Source: Enterococcus mundtii
GTDB taxonomy: Bacteria > Bacillota > Bacilli > Lactobacillales > Enterococcaceae
DNA length: 64,000 bases
Direction: 5' to 3'
Assembly (NCBI RefSeq): GCF_002813755.1
Contig: NZ_CP018061.1
Coordinates: 853,501 to 917,500 of the forward strand
Shown: piece after piece, positions 32,037 through 41,501 of the stretch
Layout: the number at the start of each line of letters is the position of its first letter
Position numbering within the stretch: the first letter of the stretch is position 1
Position numbers and translations under genes: made by a program
Notes under the pieces: generated by a model
What the model saw: the letters and a program-made list of their open reading frames with translations, nothing else
Database searches by the model: none
What the model was told of the DNA's origin: nothing

Positions 32037-33848
32037 ATGACACATTTTAAAAAATTTGCCATGACACTACTGATTGGAGCGGTGGCCCTCATCAGTGAGT
32101 TTATGTTCGACCGTCCTCGCCTTGCGTTTATGATCATTGCTATCACCGGTGGCACACTCGCCTTCTTGATGTTTGTCGAAATGATCAAAACACTGCGTTC
32201 AGGGAAATATGGGGTCGATATTTTAGCGATTACAGCTATTGTTGCGACATTGCTCGTCAATGAATATTGGGCGAGTTTGATGATTTTGATCATGTTGACA
32301 GGTGGCGAAAGTTTGGAAGACTATGCGCAAAAAAAAGCAGGTCAGGAATTGCAATCCCTATTAGATAATACGCCAAGAACTGCCCATAAATTGCAAGGAG
32401 ATCAACAACTTGATGTTGCGGTAGACACACTTGAGATCGGCGATCATCTGGTGATCAAACCAGGGGAAATCGTTCCAGCTGATGGACGAGTGATCATGGG
32501 GGAATCTACTTTTGACGAAGCATCATTGACTGGAGAAGCAAAACCGATGAGCAAGAAAGTCGGTGATGAATTGATGTCCGGTTCGGTCAATGGGGACTCA
32601 TCTGTCAAAATGGTGGTTGAGAAACGGGCAGAAGATAGCCAGTATCAATTAATTATCAAACTAGTAGAAGAATCGAAAGAAAAACCCGCACGTTTTGTCC
32701 GTCTAGCAGATCGTTATGCTGTTCCCTTTACTTTGATCGCTTACTTGATCGGCGGAATCGCTTGGTGGGCCAGTGGTGATCCTGTACGCTTTGCACAAGT
32801 CCTAGTTGTAGCTTCTCCATGTCCATTGATTTTGGCTGCACCTGTGGCATTAGTTGCAGGGATGAGTCGCTCAAGTAAAAGTGGGATCGTTGTCAAGACT
32901 GGTACCGCTGTAGAAAAATTAGCAGAGACTAGAACGATTGCCTTTGATAAGACAGGAACGATCACCAAAGGGATGCTTGAAGTGACAGGCGTTGCTCCAG
33001 TTCAAGAGTTTTCAGAAGCGGAATTATTACGTGTAGCGGCGAGTGCGGAACAAGGCTCAGCCCATATCTTAGCCCGTTCCTTAGTTCAAGCAGTTCCCCA
33101 ATTGTTGCCAGTCACTGATTTGAAAGAAATCTCAGGCCAAGGGATTACAGCTACGGTTGATGGCAGGCAGGTTAAAGTAGGGAATGCACGCTTTATTGAT
33201 GTTCCAGAAGCTAAAACAGATACGACTGCGATCTATGTGGCGATTGATGGAAAATACGCCGGAACGATCTACTTTTCAGATACGATCCGTCCAGAAGCAA
33301 GTAAAACGATTGCTCGCTTGAAAGCTCAAGGTATCAACGATTTACTGATGGTCACTGGGGACGGACGTACTGTGGCAGAAGCAATTGCCGAGGAAGTTGG
33401 CTTGACCGAAGTTCATGCTCGTTGTTTACCACAAGATAAATTAACGATTTTAACTAGTATCCCCAAAGAAAAGCGGCCTGTCACGATGGTAGGAGATGGT
33501 GTCAATGATGCTCCTGCCTTGACTGTCGCGGATGTAGGTATCGCCATGGGCGCACATGGCTCAACTGCTGCAAGTGAAAGTGCAGATGTCGTCATTTTAA
33601 AGGATGATTTAGAACGAGTGGCAGAAGCAGTGATGATTTCTCGAGAAACGATGAAAGTAGCGAAACAATCTGTTTTGATCGGTATCTTTGTTTGTGTCTT
33701 TTTGATGATTGTTGCCAGTACAGGAGTTATTCCAGCATTGTTTGGCGCGATGCTTCAAGAAGTGGTTGATACAGTTTCCATTTTAAGTGCGTTGCGTGCA
33801 AAAAAATCAGCGAAACAAAAACAACATGCCATGATCACACAAAATTAA
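32037..33848 (+). CDS. Heavy-metal P1B-type ATPase
   Basis: 603-residue metal efflux or uptake ATPase without an N-terminal metal-binding domain. It has six to eight membrane segments. Signatures are the actuator TGE in ASLTGEAKP, the metal-site motif SPCPL in the fourth core helix, the phosphorylation motif DKTGTITKG, and GDGVNDAPAL. SPCPL (Ser-Pro-Cys-Pro) departs from the usual CPC or plain SPC, so the metal cannot be assigned with confidence; cadmium, zinc, cobalt or iron are possible. ATG at 32037 with AAGGAG 9 bp upstream. It is a single gene. Confidence 0.88.
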   Translation: MTHFKKFAMTLLIGAVALISEFMFDRPRLAFMIIAITGGTLAFLMFVEMIKTLRSGKYGVDILAITAIVATLLVNEYWASLMILIMLTGGESLEDYAQKKAGQELQSLLDNTPRTAHKLQGDQQLDVAVDTLEIGDHLVIKPGEIVPADGRVIMGESTFDEASLTGEAKPMSKKVGDELMSGSVNGDSSVKMVVEKRAEDSQYQLIIKLVEESKEKPARFVRLADRYAVPFTLIAYLIGGIAWWASGDPVRFAQVLVVASPCPLILAAPVALVAGMSRSSKSGIVVKTGTAVEKLAETRTIAFDKTGTITKGMLEVTGVAPVQEFSEAELLRVAASAEQGSAHILARSLVQAVPQLLPVTDLKEISGQGITATVDGRQVKVGNARFIDVPEAKTDTTAIYVAIDGKYAGTIYFSDTIRPEASKTIARLKAQGINDLLMVTGDGRTVAEAIAEEVGLTEVHARCLPQDKLTILTSIPKEKRPVTMVGDGVNDAPALTVADVGIAMGAHGSTAASESADVVILKDDLERVAEAVMISRETMKVAKQSVLIGIFVCVFLMIVASTGVIPALFGAMLQEVVDTVSILSALRAKKSAKQKQHAMITQN

Positions 33849-33958
33849 AGGCAAAATGATAAAAGAGACTTTTCAGCAAAATCTTTTTGCGGTATGATGC
33901 AAAGAGAGAAGCAATAGTTGATCAATAAAAAAGTGAACGATGAAAGGAAGTTGAAAAC

Positions 33959-34138
33959 ATGCCATTCGTACATGTTGAATTAGTCGAAGGACGTAGCCCA
34001 GAACAATTAGAAAACATGATGAAAGATATCACCGAGGCGGTCCATAAAAATACGCAAGCACCAAAAGAACACATTCATGTAATTATCAACGAAATGAAAA
34101 AAGGCACGTATGGTGTCAATGGTGAATGGAAAAAATAA
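33959..34138 (+). CDS. 4-oxalocrotonate tautomerase family protein
   Basis: 59-residue protein beginning [16 protein letters not shown]. Pro after the initiator Met is the catalytic base of the tautomerase superfamily once Met is removed. The rest is a beta-alpha-beta fold of the right length. It follows AAAGGAAG as SD. Small tautomerases of this kind are common in low-GC Gram-positives; the physiological substrate is not known. It lies between the metal ATPase and the thrS leader and forms its own unit. Confidence 0.85.
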   Translation: MPFVHVELVEGRSPEQLENMMKDITEAVHKNTQAPKEHIHVIINEMKKGTYGVNGEWKK

Positions 34139-34151
34139 GTGAATTCGAGAC

Positions 34152-34181
34152 TTGATTTTTTGAAATAATAGTGGTTAAATA
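34152..34181 (+). promoter_or_regulatory. Likely promoter of the thrS T-box transcript
   Basis: -35 TTGATT (34152-34157), 18-bp spacer, -10 TAAATA (34176-34181), just before the T-box stem I. Confidence 0.4.
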
Positions 34182-34189
34182 AACACATA

Positions 34190-34425
34190 GATGATTGATG
34201 AGAAAGACAACTGAATTTGAGAGTCTTCGATAAGAGAGGAAAAGCTAGGCTGAAACTTTTCCAGGAGAAAACCAAAGGATGACCACTTTCGAAACCTTTG
34301 TTGAAACAGAGGCGGTCGTACCGTTATCACGCTTGAGGAATACGCATGTCGTATTCAAAATTAGGTGGAACCACGAATTTTTCGTCCTAGTATCTGTACA
34401 GATACTAGGACTTTTTTTTATTGGT
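34190..34425 (+). promoter_or_regulatory. T-box leader of thrS
   Basis: tRNA-sensing riboswitch. The conserved T-box core AGGTGGAACCACG is at 34361-34373, followed by a competing terminator, CCTAGTATCTG/CAGATACTAGG then eight T, at 34388-34420. An ACC threonine specifier occurs at 34281-34283 in the expected stem I side (candidate, not proven). Uncharged tRNA-Thr binding would disrupt the terminator and allow thrS transcription. Confidence 0.93.
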
Positions 34426-34463
34426 GGCGAAGCTAAAAACGGAAATTTAAAGGAGGAACCCCT

Positions 34464-36398
34464 ATGATAAAAATGACATTTCCTGATGGTGCAGTCAAAG
34501 AGTTTGCGCCAGGGATCACCACTGCAGAAATTGCAGAAAGTATTTCTAAAAGTTTAGCCAAAAAAGCCTTAGCTGGAAAAGTGAATGGCGAACTGATCGA
34601 CTTGAACCGCGGGATCGAAGAGGATGGCTCAATCGAGATTGTGACACCTGATCATGAAGACGCACTTGCTTTGATTCGTCATTCAAGTGCTCATTTGATG
34701 GCACAAGCCATGCGCCGTTTATATCCAAATATCCACTTTGGTGTAGGACCAGCAATCGATTCAGGATTTTACTACGATACTGATAACGGTGAGAGCCAAG
34801 TCAGTGCCGAAGACCTACCAGCGATCGAAGCGGAAATGATGGCGATCGTCAAAGAAAATTTGCCGATCGAACGTCGTGTGTTATCAAAACAAGAAGCATT
34901 AGAAATCTTTGCAAGTGACCCTTACAAAGTGGAACTGATCAGCGAATTACCAGAAGACGAAGTGATCACTGCCTACCAACAAGGAGAATTCATCGATTTA
35001 TGCCGTGGCCCACATGTCCCATCAACTGGTCGTATCCAAGTCTTCAAATTATTATCTGTGGCAGGGGCTTACTGGCGTGGAAATTCAAATAACCAAATGA
35101 TGCAACGTGTTTATGGAACAGCATTTTTTGATAAAAAAGCATTAAAAGCGTTCATCCAAATGCGCGAAGAAGCAAAAGAAAGAGACCATCGCAAACTAGG
35201 AAAAGAGCTAGAATTATTCATGGTAGCTCCTGAAGTTGGCTCTGGTTTACCTTTCTGGTTACCAAAAGGTGCAACAATCCGTCGTACGATCGAACGATAC
35301 ATCGTAGACAAAGAAATCAGCTTAGGCTATCAACATGTGTATACACCGATCATGGGTGACGTGGAGTTATACAAAACTTCAGGACACTGGGATCATTACC
35401 AAGAAGATATGTTCCCGCCAATGGATATGGGAGATGGCGAGATGCTCGTGCTACGCCCAATGAACTGCCCACATCACATGATGGTCTACAAAAATACGAT
35501 CCATTCATACCGTGAGTTACCGATCCGTATCGCAGAACTTGGTATGATGCACCGTTATGAAAAATCAGGTGCGTTGTCTGGATTACAACGTGTACGTGAA
35601 ATGACATTGAATGACGGACACACATTCGTTCGTCCTGATCAGATCAAAGATGAATTCAAACGTACGTTGGAGTTGATGGTCGCAGTTTACGCTGATTTCA
35701 ATATTACAGACTATCGCTTCCGTTTAAGTTACCGTGATCCAAACAACACAGACAAATATTTTGACGATGATGCCATGTGGGAGAAAGCACAGATCATGTT
35801 AAAAGCTGCGATGGATGAAATGGAACTTGACTATTTCGAAGCGGAAGGAGAAGCAGCCTTCTATGGACCAAAATTAGATGTCCAAGTTAAAACAGCATTG
35901 GGAACAGAAGAAACATTATCAACGATCCAATTAGACTTCTTACTACCAGAACGTTTTGATTTGACTTATGTAGGAGAAGATGGTGAAAATAATCATCGTC
36001 CAGTCGTTATCCATCGAGGCATCGTTTCAACAATGGAACGCTTCGTGGCATATTTGACAGAAGTATACAAAGGCGCATTTCCAACTTGGTTGGCACCGAT
36101 CCAAGCAACGATCATCCCAGTTTCAGTTGATGCTCATTCAGATTACGCGTATGAAATCAAAGAACGTCTACAAATGAAAGGCTTGCGTGTAGAAGTCGAC
36201 GATCGCAATGAAAAAATGGGCTATAAGATCCGTGCTTCACAAACGCAAAAAATCCCATACCAAATCGTGGTTGGGGATAAAGAAGTGGCAGATGCAACAG
36301 TCAATATCCGCCGATATGGTAGTAAAGAAACTGCTGTAGAGGACTTGAATATCTTTGTCGATGCAATGGCAGAAGAGGTTCATAATTACAGCCGTTAA
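34464..36398 (+). CDS. thrS: Threonyl-tRNA synthetase
   Basis: 644-residue class II synthetase that charges tRNA-Thr. Domain order: TGS domain at 1-60 (opening [14 protein letters not shown]), the editing domain (about 65-240, with [13 protein letters not shown]), then the catalytic core with motif 2 and the zinc ligands. The zinc Cys is in MNCPHHMM (about residue 335), with His in DGHTFVRP and [11 protein letters not shown]. The anticodon-binding domain is at the C-terminus. AGGAGG precedes the ATG. Expression is controlled by the T-box upstream. Confidence 0.97.
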   Translation: MIKMTFPDGAVKEFAPGITTAEIAESISKSLAKKALAGKVNGELIDLNRGIEEDGSIEIVTPDHEDALALIRHSSAHLMAQAMRRLYPNIHFGVGPAIDSGFYYDTDNGESQVSAEDLPAIEAEMMAIVKENLPIERRVLSKQEALEIFASDPYKVELISELPEDEVITAYQQGEFIDLCRGPHVPSTGRIQVFKLLSVAGAYWRGNSNNQMMQRVYGTAFFDKKALKAFIQMREEAKERDHRKLGKELELFMVAPEVGSGLPFWLPKGATIRRTIERYIVDKEISLGYQHVYTPIMGDVELYKTSGHWDHYQEDMFPPMDMGDGEMLVLRPMNCPHHMMVYKNTIHSYRELPIRIAELGMMHRYEKSGALSGLQRVREMTLNDGHTFVRPDQIKDEFKRTLELMVAVYADFNITDYRFRLSYRDPNNTDKYFDDDAMWEKAQIMLKAAMDEMELDYFEAEGEAAFYGPKLDVQVKTALGTEETLSTIQLDFLLPERFDLTYVGEDGENNHRPVVIHRGIVSTMERFVAYLTEVYKGAFPTWLAPIQATIIPVSVDAHSDYAYEIKERLQMKGLRVEVDDRNEKMGYKIRASQTQKIPYQIVVGDKEVADATVNIRRYGSKETAVEDLNIFVDAMAEEVHNYSR

Positions 36399-36436
36399 GA
36401 CGAGTTCGCAAGAGAACCAACGCCTAATTTAATAAA

Positions 36437-36478
36437 AACAGGAAGGACAACAAAGAATTGTTCCTTCCTGTTTTTTTA
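36437..36478 (+). terminator. Terminator after thrS
   Basis: Stem AAACAGGAAGGACAA/TTGTTCCTTCCTGTTT (long, near perfect), short loop, then seven T. Confidence 0.92.
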
Positions 36479-36557
36479 TGAGGCACTTATTACACACGTC
36501 AAAACGCTTGATCATGCTAAAATAAAAGTATTAGATAAATAAGGGGGAACGTAGAGA

Positions 36558-37361
36558 ATGTATCAACCGATCCAACCTCATCATCTGTTTCATCAAGCAT
36601 ATGAAGAAAAAATACATTATAAAGAAACGGTTCTCCCAGACTTAGCAGATGTCTTGGTGTGTATGTGGGAGTCTATTTCATTTGACTTTAGCGGTACGGT
36701 CAAGGATGTGATCATCGCCGATGGTTGCATTGATTTAATTGTCAATGTCTTGGATCAATCTATTTTTTATACCGGTTCAAGTAAAACGGACTTCAACTTT
36801 CTCTCAAGGTTTCCCGAACACTATATTGGTTTTCGCTTAAAGCCAGGCGCTTTTTCTGCCTTAACTGGTCGAGAGGCAACAGCAGCGATGGATCAAGTGT
36901 TGTTCATTGAAGAAGTAGATGTTGGGTTTGATACAACCCTTCTTTTTACGCTCACGATTGAAGAAATGAAAGAATCGCTGATCAGCTATTTATCCGGATT
37001 AGCCAAATGTATCTCTTCGACGGAATACATTCAGTTATTTGAAAAACTATATATAAAAAAATTAGCTTCCCCACAAGCATTATACGAATATATGAGACTT
37101 AGTCCAAGGCATGTCCAACGGCTATTCAAAAAGCATTACGGTCTCACCCCACAATTGGCTCTATCGACCATAAAATTTCATCATAGTTTGACCATTTTAT
37201 TAAAACAACCTGCCGATCGAAGGGAGCTTGTTGGAAATTATTATGACCAGTCCCATTTTATCAATGAGTTCAAAAAAAATATTGGCCTCACACCCATTGA
37301 GTTTGTTAAGTTGAGTGAGCAGCGAAAAATGTCGCTTCTATCCAATACGTTACTAACCTAA
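36558..37361 (+). CDS. AraC-family transcriptional regulator
   Basis: 267-residue DNA-binding regulator. The N-terminal 150 residues are a sensory domain of the DUF6597 kind, with VIIADGCIDLIVNV and YIGFRLKPGAFSALTGRE. The C-terminal 100 residues hold two helix-turn-helix motifs, SPRHVQRLFKKHYGLTP and the Pro/Phe-rich end FINEFKKNIGLTPIEF. It is 42 bp upstream of a VOC protein on the same strand, a common pairing. SD GGGGGAACG before ATG. The signal is unknown. Confidence 0.88.
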   Translation: MYQPIQPHHLFHQAYEEKIHYKETVLPDLADVLVCMWESISFDFSGTVKDVIIADGCIDLIVNVLDQSIFYTGSSKTDFNFLSRFPEHYIGFRLKPGAFSALTGREATAAMDQVLFIEEVDVGFDTTLLFTLTIEEMKESLISYLSGLAKCISSTEYIQLFEKLYIKKLASPQALYEYMRLSPRHVQRLFKKHYGLTPQLALSTIKFHHSLTILLKQPADRRELVGNYYDQSHFINEFKKNIGLTPIEFVKLSEQRKMSLLSNTLLT

Positions 37362-37403
37362 GTTGCTACAATAAAACTAACTTAAAAAAGGAGTGGTCAA
37401 TAG

Positions 37404-37808
37404 ATGAACTTTAATCAGGCAAAAATCGGGTTGTTGATTCAAAAAGATTATGGGGAATGTTATGATTTTTACACAAAAAAATTAGGATTGGTTCCTACAT
37501 GGGGAGATCGAAAAGGTCCGTATACGTCATTTGCTATGGCAAAAGGAGAACCTAACTGTTTTGATATGACGTTAGCAAAAGAAATGTCTTTGGTCAAAGG
37601 GTATATACAGTCTGCTAAAAATGGAATATCTGATACAGTGGTGATCACATTACCTACGAAGGATATCCAAAAGGACTATGCGAAGTTAACCGCCAACGGT
37701 GTCACTTTTTTAGGTGAACCTCAGAAAATAGAGGCTTGGGGAGGATTTACCAGTGCCTACTTTAGAGACCCAGAAGGCAATTTGTTTGAACTGAATGATG
37801 GATATTAG
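37404..37808 (+). CDS. VOC family (glyoxalase-like) protein
   Basis: 134-residue vicinal-oxygen-chelate fold protein with two beta-alpha-beta-beta-beta modules. It has the usual hallmarks: FYTKKLGL in the first module, FRDPEGNLFEL in the second, and Glu before the C-terminus as metal ligand. Metal and substrate are unknown; relatives act in glyoxal or antibiotic detoxification. AAAGGAG precedes the ATG. It is probably controlled by the AraC regulator upstream. Confidence 0.88.
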   Translation: MNFNQAKIGLLIQKDYGECYDFYTKKLGLVPTWGDRKGPYTSFAMAKGEPNCFDMTLAKEMSLVKGYIQSAKNGISDTVVITLPTKDIQKDYAKLTANGVTFLGEPQKIEAWGGFTSAYFRDPEGNLFELNDGY

Positions 37809-37890
37809 TTTCTTTTTATATGTTGCTTCTTTCTTTTTTATTTTGTTTTTTATAGCTGGTTCTGTGAAATTCCATAAATGATAAGTCAAA

Positions 37891-37946
37891 AGAAACCAAG
37901 ATAAGGGTGTGACATGTTGCCACTTATACCTTGGCTTCTTTTTTTA
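37891..37946 (+). terminator. Terminator after the AraC/VOC pair
   Basis: ACCAAG and TAAG pair with CTTA and CTTGGCTTC around a loop (imperfect stem), followed by seven T. Confidence 0.7.
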
Positions 37947-38047
37947 GCGATTGATTTTTAGGAATAACAGTAATCGGTTGAGCAGGCAGAGAACAAAGGA
38001 TATTCTCTATTTTCTTGTTTAGTATGAGAATTGTTTGCCTTTGAGTA

Positions 38048-38056
38048 TGATATAAT
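38048..38056 (+). promoter_or_regulatory. Extended -10 promoter of the RpiR gene
   Basis: TGATATAAT, an extended -10 (TG-N-TATAAT), 34 bp before the start codon. A -35 element is weak. Confidence 0.45.
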
Positions 38057-38090
38057 GACATAGACATTTAGAAAAAGGGATGTGTATGAG

Positions 38091-38936
38091 ATGAGCGTAG
38101 TGAGTCGCATTGAAAGTATGATGAATGACTATTCTTCTGCCGAAAGAAAACTAGCAGATTATATCGTAACACATGTAGAAAAAATACCAACGATGACAGC
38201 CAATGAGCTAGCAGAAGCGGCGGGCCTGAGCGCTCCCACAGTTGTTCGTTTCTCCAAAAAACTTGGATTTCAAAGTTTAACGGATTTTAAAATCACTATT
38301 TCCACCGAACTACAAGCAGGTATCGTGGAAGGATTCAGTGATATTGAACCAAATGAATCATTTTATTCGATCAAACATAAATTAGGGAATAATGCGCAAG
38401 TGGCGATCAAAGAAACCGTGGATATTTTAGAAGAAGAGATGATCCAACGTGTCGTTGAGCGTCTGGAAGAAGCACAAACAGTTTATCTATATGGCGTGGG
38501 CGCATCTTCTTTAGTGGTTGAGGATATCCTCCAAAAATGGTCACGTGTAGGAAAACCAATCATTTTTGAAAAAGACATTCACGTCTTATTGCCACAATTA
38601 GTGAGTAATGAGACCAAAAAAGTCCTATGGCTTGTCTCTAACTCAGGAAACAGCAAAGAAGTGGTGATGATCGGACAGTTAGCCAAAGAAATGGGTATCG
38701 ATGTTATCGCATTGACTCAATTTGGAAATAACCGATTAAGTAAATTGGCCGATGTCGTTGTCCAGACATCAAGACCAAAAGAAATCACGAACCGAAGTGC
38801 AGCAACTAACTCATTATTGGCTCAATTTGCAACGATTGATATCATTTTTTATCTTTATATGGCAAAGAATGAAAAATTAACGGAGAAAGTCACTCAAACC
38901 AAAGAAGTGATCAAAAATTATGTCAAACAAAAATGA
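38091..38936 (+). CDS. MurR/RpiR-family sugar regulator
   Basis: 281-residue regulator. The N-terminal 75 residues are the RpiR helix-turn-helix, with SAERKLADYIV and the typical ANELAEAAGLSAPTVVRFSKKLGF. The rest is an SIS sugar-phosphate-binding domain (about 115-260) with VYLYGVGASSL and LVSNSGNSKEV. ATG at 38091 is preferred over the GTG at 38082 because AAAAAGGGA is then at the proper distance. No sugar gene is adjacent, so the target is not clear. It usually represses or activates amino-sugar or carbohydrate operons. Confidence 0.88.
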   Translation: MSVVSRIESMMNDYSSAERKLADYIVTHVEKIPTMTANELAEAAGLSAPTVVRFSKKLGFQSLTDFKITISTELQAGIVEGFSDIEPNESFYSIKHKLGNNAQVAIKETVDILEEEMIQRVVERLEEAQTVYLYGVGASSLVVEDILQKWSRVGKPIIFEKDIHVLLPQLVSNETKKVLWLVSNSGNSKEVVMIGQLAKEMGIDVIALTQFGNNRLSKLADVVVQTSRPKEITNRSAATNSLLAQFATIDIIFYLYMAKNEKLTEKVTQTKEVIKNYVKQK

Positions 38937-39190
38937 AATAACAGATGATAGTTTTCCACAATGTCATATTTGTTTCCATTGTTTCACAGTAAAAGAAAAC
39001 TTTATTTTCAAAAATAACCATATTTTTTAAAGTTTTTTAGAATCCATTTGTGTGACACATTGCTTGTTTGTGAAACAAACTAGTCTTTTTTGGGTCGAGA
39101 ATTAAAGAATTTCTTGCGGATCAGGATTTTACTTTTTAATTTTGTTTTTTTTAGGTACAATGGAGCCTATAAGTAGGCGAAAAAGAAGGA

Positions 39191-41347
39191 ATGATGAAAA
39201 GTTTTATGAAAAAAAATACAAATAATTCTTGGTTAGATCGAATAAAAAAAGGAACACAAGAACCAAAAAATAAAACGTTTCGACGTTCACATGTTCCCTT
39301 TCGTTTAAATTTCCTTTTTTTCATTATATTTACGTTGTTCGTGTCATTGATTGCTCGATTAGGTTATTTGCAGATCGTAAACAGTGAGGAACTAGAAGCA
39401 AAAGTCAAATCATCTTCGTCTCTAACGGTACAAGTAAGTTCACCCCGAGGCATGATCTATGATGCCACTGGGAAAGCTTTGGTGACAAATCAAGCCAACC
39501 AAGCAATCACATTCACGAGAGGCAGAAATATGACAGCGGAGGATTTGCTGAAAACAGCAAATACCTTGACACAGTTGATCGATATGCCAGTGGATGAAAA
39601 CTTGACTACACGTGATAAGAAGGATTTTTGGTTAGCAGACCCCGATCATTTGAAAGCTGCGACTGAACGCCTATCGGCAAAAGAAAAAAGCTTGAGCACG
39701 AGTGAACAATACCAAGCAACTGTAGATAAAGTGACAGATGAGGAAATCAATTTCAATGAGGAACAATTGAAAGCAGCAACGATTTTTAAACGAATGAATA
39801 ATGCTTATGAATTGAATACAGTTTTCATCAAAAATTCTGGTGTTACAGATCAAGAATTGGCGATTGTGGCAGAACATGCATCAGACCTGCCAGGTGTTTC
39901 AACAGGAACTGACTGGGTACGTCAGTATAATGCGGCGGATTCCATCAAGAGTATTCTAGGAAGCGTAACGTCAGAAAAACAAGGCTTACCTGCCGATCAA
40001 GTAGAAGAATTCTTGGCAAAAGGCTACTCACGTAATGACCGAGTAGGCCAAAGCTATTTAGAAAAACAATATGAAGATGTCTTGCAAGGAACAAAGACTC
40101 AATATGAAATCACTTTAGATAACAATGGAAATGTCATCCAACAAAAAGAGTTGTATGCAGGAGAAAAAGGATCGAATTTGATGTTATCGATCAATGCAGA
40201 GTTCCAAGCGAAGGTCGAAGAAATTCTTAGAAACAATTATCAAAAATTAGTCGATAATGGAAAAGCCCAATACTCACCAGGTGCGTATGTAGTCGCGATG
40301 AATCCTCAAACGGGTGAAGTATTAGCGATGACGGGTTTCAGCCATGAGCAAGGCTCAAAAGAGTTGACTGAAAATGCCCTTGGTACGATCACGAATGCCT
40401 TTGTTCCAGGATCTGTTGTAAAGGCAGGTACGTTAGCCGCCGGTTGGCAAAGTGGCGTGATCAGCGGTAATCAAGTATTAGTAGATGAACCAATTCGATT
40501 ACAGGGCTCTTCAGAAAAAAGTTCCGTCTTCAATCGTACTGGATCTGTACCGTTGGATGTGGTCCAAGCGTTAGAGCTTTCATCAAATACCTATATGATC
40601 AAAGTAGCGTTGAAGATGCTAGGGTTAGAGTACGTACCAAATATGGGCTTACCTAGTCTAAGTGAAGAGGCACAAGCGTATGAACAATTGCGTGACGGCT
40701 TTAAACAATTTGGACTTGGAACAGTCACAGGGATCGATTTACCAAATGAGTCTGCGGGGATCTCACACTCTGTTGAATACATGAAGAAATTCAATGCAGA
40801 CAACGGACAAGACTGGTTCACACCAGGAAACTTTACTGACTTGGCATTTGGCCAGTTCGATACGTATACCCCGATCCAGTTAGCGCAATATGCTGCAACG
40901 GTGGCGAACGGTGGAAAAAGAATCCAACCACGCATTGTCAAAGGCATTTACGGAAACGACGAGAATGGTAACTTAGGTGAAGTGAAAAAAGAGATGGAAC
41001 CAGTTGTCGAAAATACAGTAGACGTGTCTCCTGAAGAGATGGCCCTTTTACGTGAAGGATTCCATCAAGTAGTCCATGGAACAAATAACTACACGACTGC
41101 TCGATCATTAGCAGATGCAAAAATGGATCTTTCTGCTAAAACAGGGACAGCCGAAACAGTCGCTGAAGGTCATCCCGATATCGTAACAGTCAATAGTAAT
41201 ATCGTGGCCTACGGACCAACAGAAAATCCTGAGATTGCGGTAAGTGTTGTCTTACCAAACCTGCTAGATGAAAAAGACCATATGAATTCGGTCATAGCCA
41301 AAGAGATCATGAATGCTTATTACGATATGTTCATGGCAAACAGATAA
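39191..41347 (+). CDS. Class B penicillin-binding protein (PBP2b type)
   Basis: 718-residue transpeptidase anchored by one N-terminal membrane helix (about residues 38-60) after a basic cytoplasmic tail. A dimerisation domain follows (from about residue 85). The transpeptidase domain has all three active-site motifs: SVVK in PGSVVKAGT (nucleophile Ser), SSN in LSSNTYM and KTGT in LSAKTGTAE. It should act in septal or peripheral peptidoglycan cross-linking and bind beta-lactams. It lacks PASTA repeats. The start is one of two adjacent ATGs. Repeat copy 3 lies directly after the stop. Confidence 0.93.
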   Translation: MMKSFMKKNTNNSWLDRIKKGTQEPKNKTFRRSHVPFRLNFLFFIIFTLFVSLIARLGYLQIVNSEELEAKVKSSSSLTVQVSSPRGMIYDATGKALVTNQANQAITFTRGRNMTAEDLLKTANTLTQLIDMPVDENLTTRDKKDFWLADPDHLKAATERLSAKEKSLSTSEQYQATVDKVTDEEINFNEEQLKAATIFKRMNNAYELNTVFIKNSGVTDQELAIVAEHASDLPGVSTGTDWVRQYNAADSIKSILGSVTSEKQGLPADQVEEFLAKGYSRNDRVGQSYLEKQYEDVLQGTKTQYEITLDNNGNVIQQKELYAGEKGSNLMLSINAEFQAKVEEILRNNYQKLVDNGKAQYSPGAYVVAMNPQTGEVLAMTGFSHEQGSKELTENALGTITNAFVPGSVVKAGTLAAGWQSGVISGNQVLVDEPIRLQGSSEKSSVFNRTGSVPLDVVQALELSSNTYMIKVALKMLGLEYVPNMGLPSLSEEAQAYEQLRDGFKQFGLGTVTGIDLPNESAGISHSVEYMKKFNADNGQDWFTPGNFTDLAFGQFDTYTPIQLAQYAATVANGGKRIQPRIVKGIYGNDENGNLGEVKKEMEPVVENTVDVSPEEMALLREGFHQVVHGTNNYTTARSLADAKMDLSAKTGTAETVAEGHPDIVTVNSNIVAYGPTENPEIAVSVVLPNLLDEKDHMNSVIAKEIMNAYYDMFMANR

Positions 41348-41349
41348 CA

Positions 41350-41500
41350 GAGGTCAGAGCAGAAGTATTTAGCCTCAAGAAATAAGGCGTCATCCACAAA
41401 GATTTTGTGGATGGCGCCTTATTTTCGAAGAGCTTACTTCTGCTCCCTCTGTTTATTTGGTTTTAAGTGGTGCGAGAGGACGAATGCCCCAGATGGATTT
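41350..41500 (+). repeat. Chromosomal palindromic repeat, copy 3
   Basis: About 150 bp, with AAATAAGGCGTCATCCAC and GTGGATGGCGCCTTATTT as arms and flanks AGAAGTATTTAGCCTC and GCGAGAGGACGAATGCCCC. It is shorter in the loop than copies 1 and 2. It lies between convergent genes (PBP and HAD), so it also may act as a bidirectional terminator. Confidence 0.85.
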
Positions 41501-41501
41501 T

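Noticed and set aside
34279..34467. 62-codon ORF upstream of thrS
   Set aside because: It lies wholly inside the T-box leader and its terminator and has no SD.
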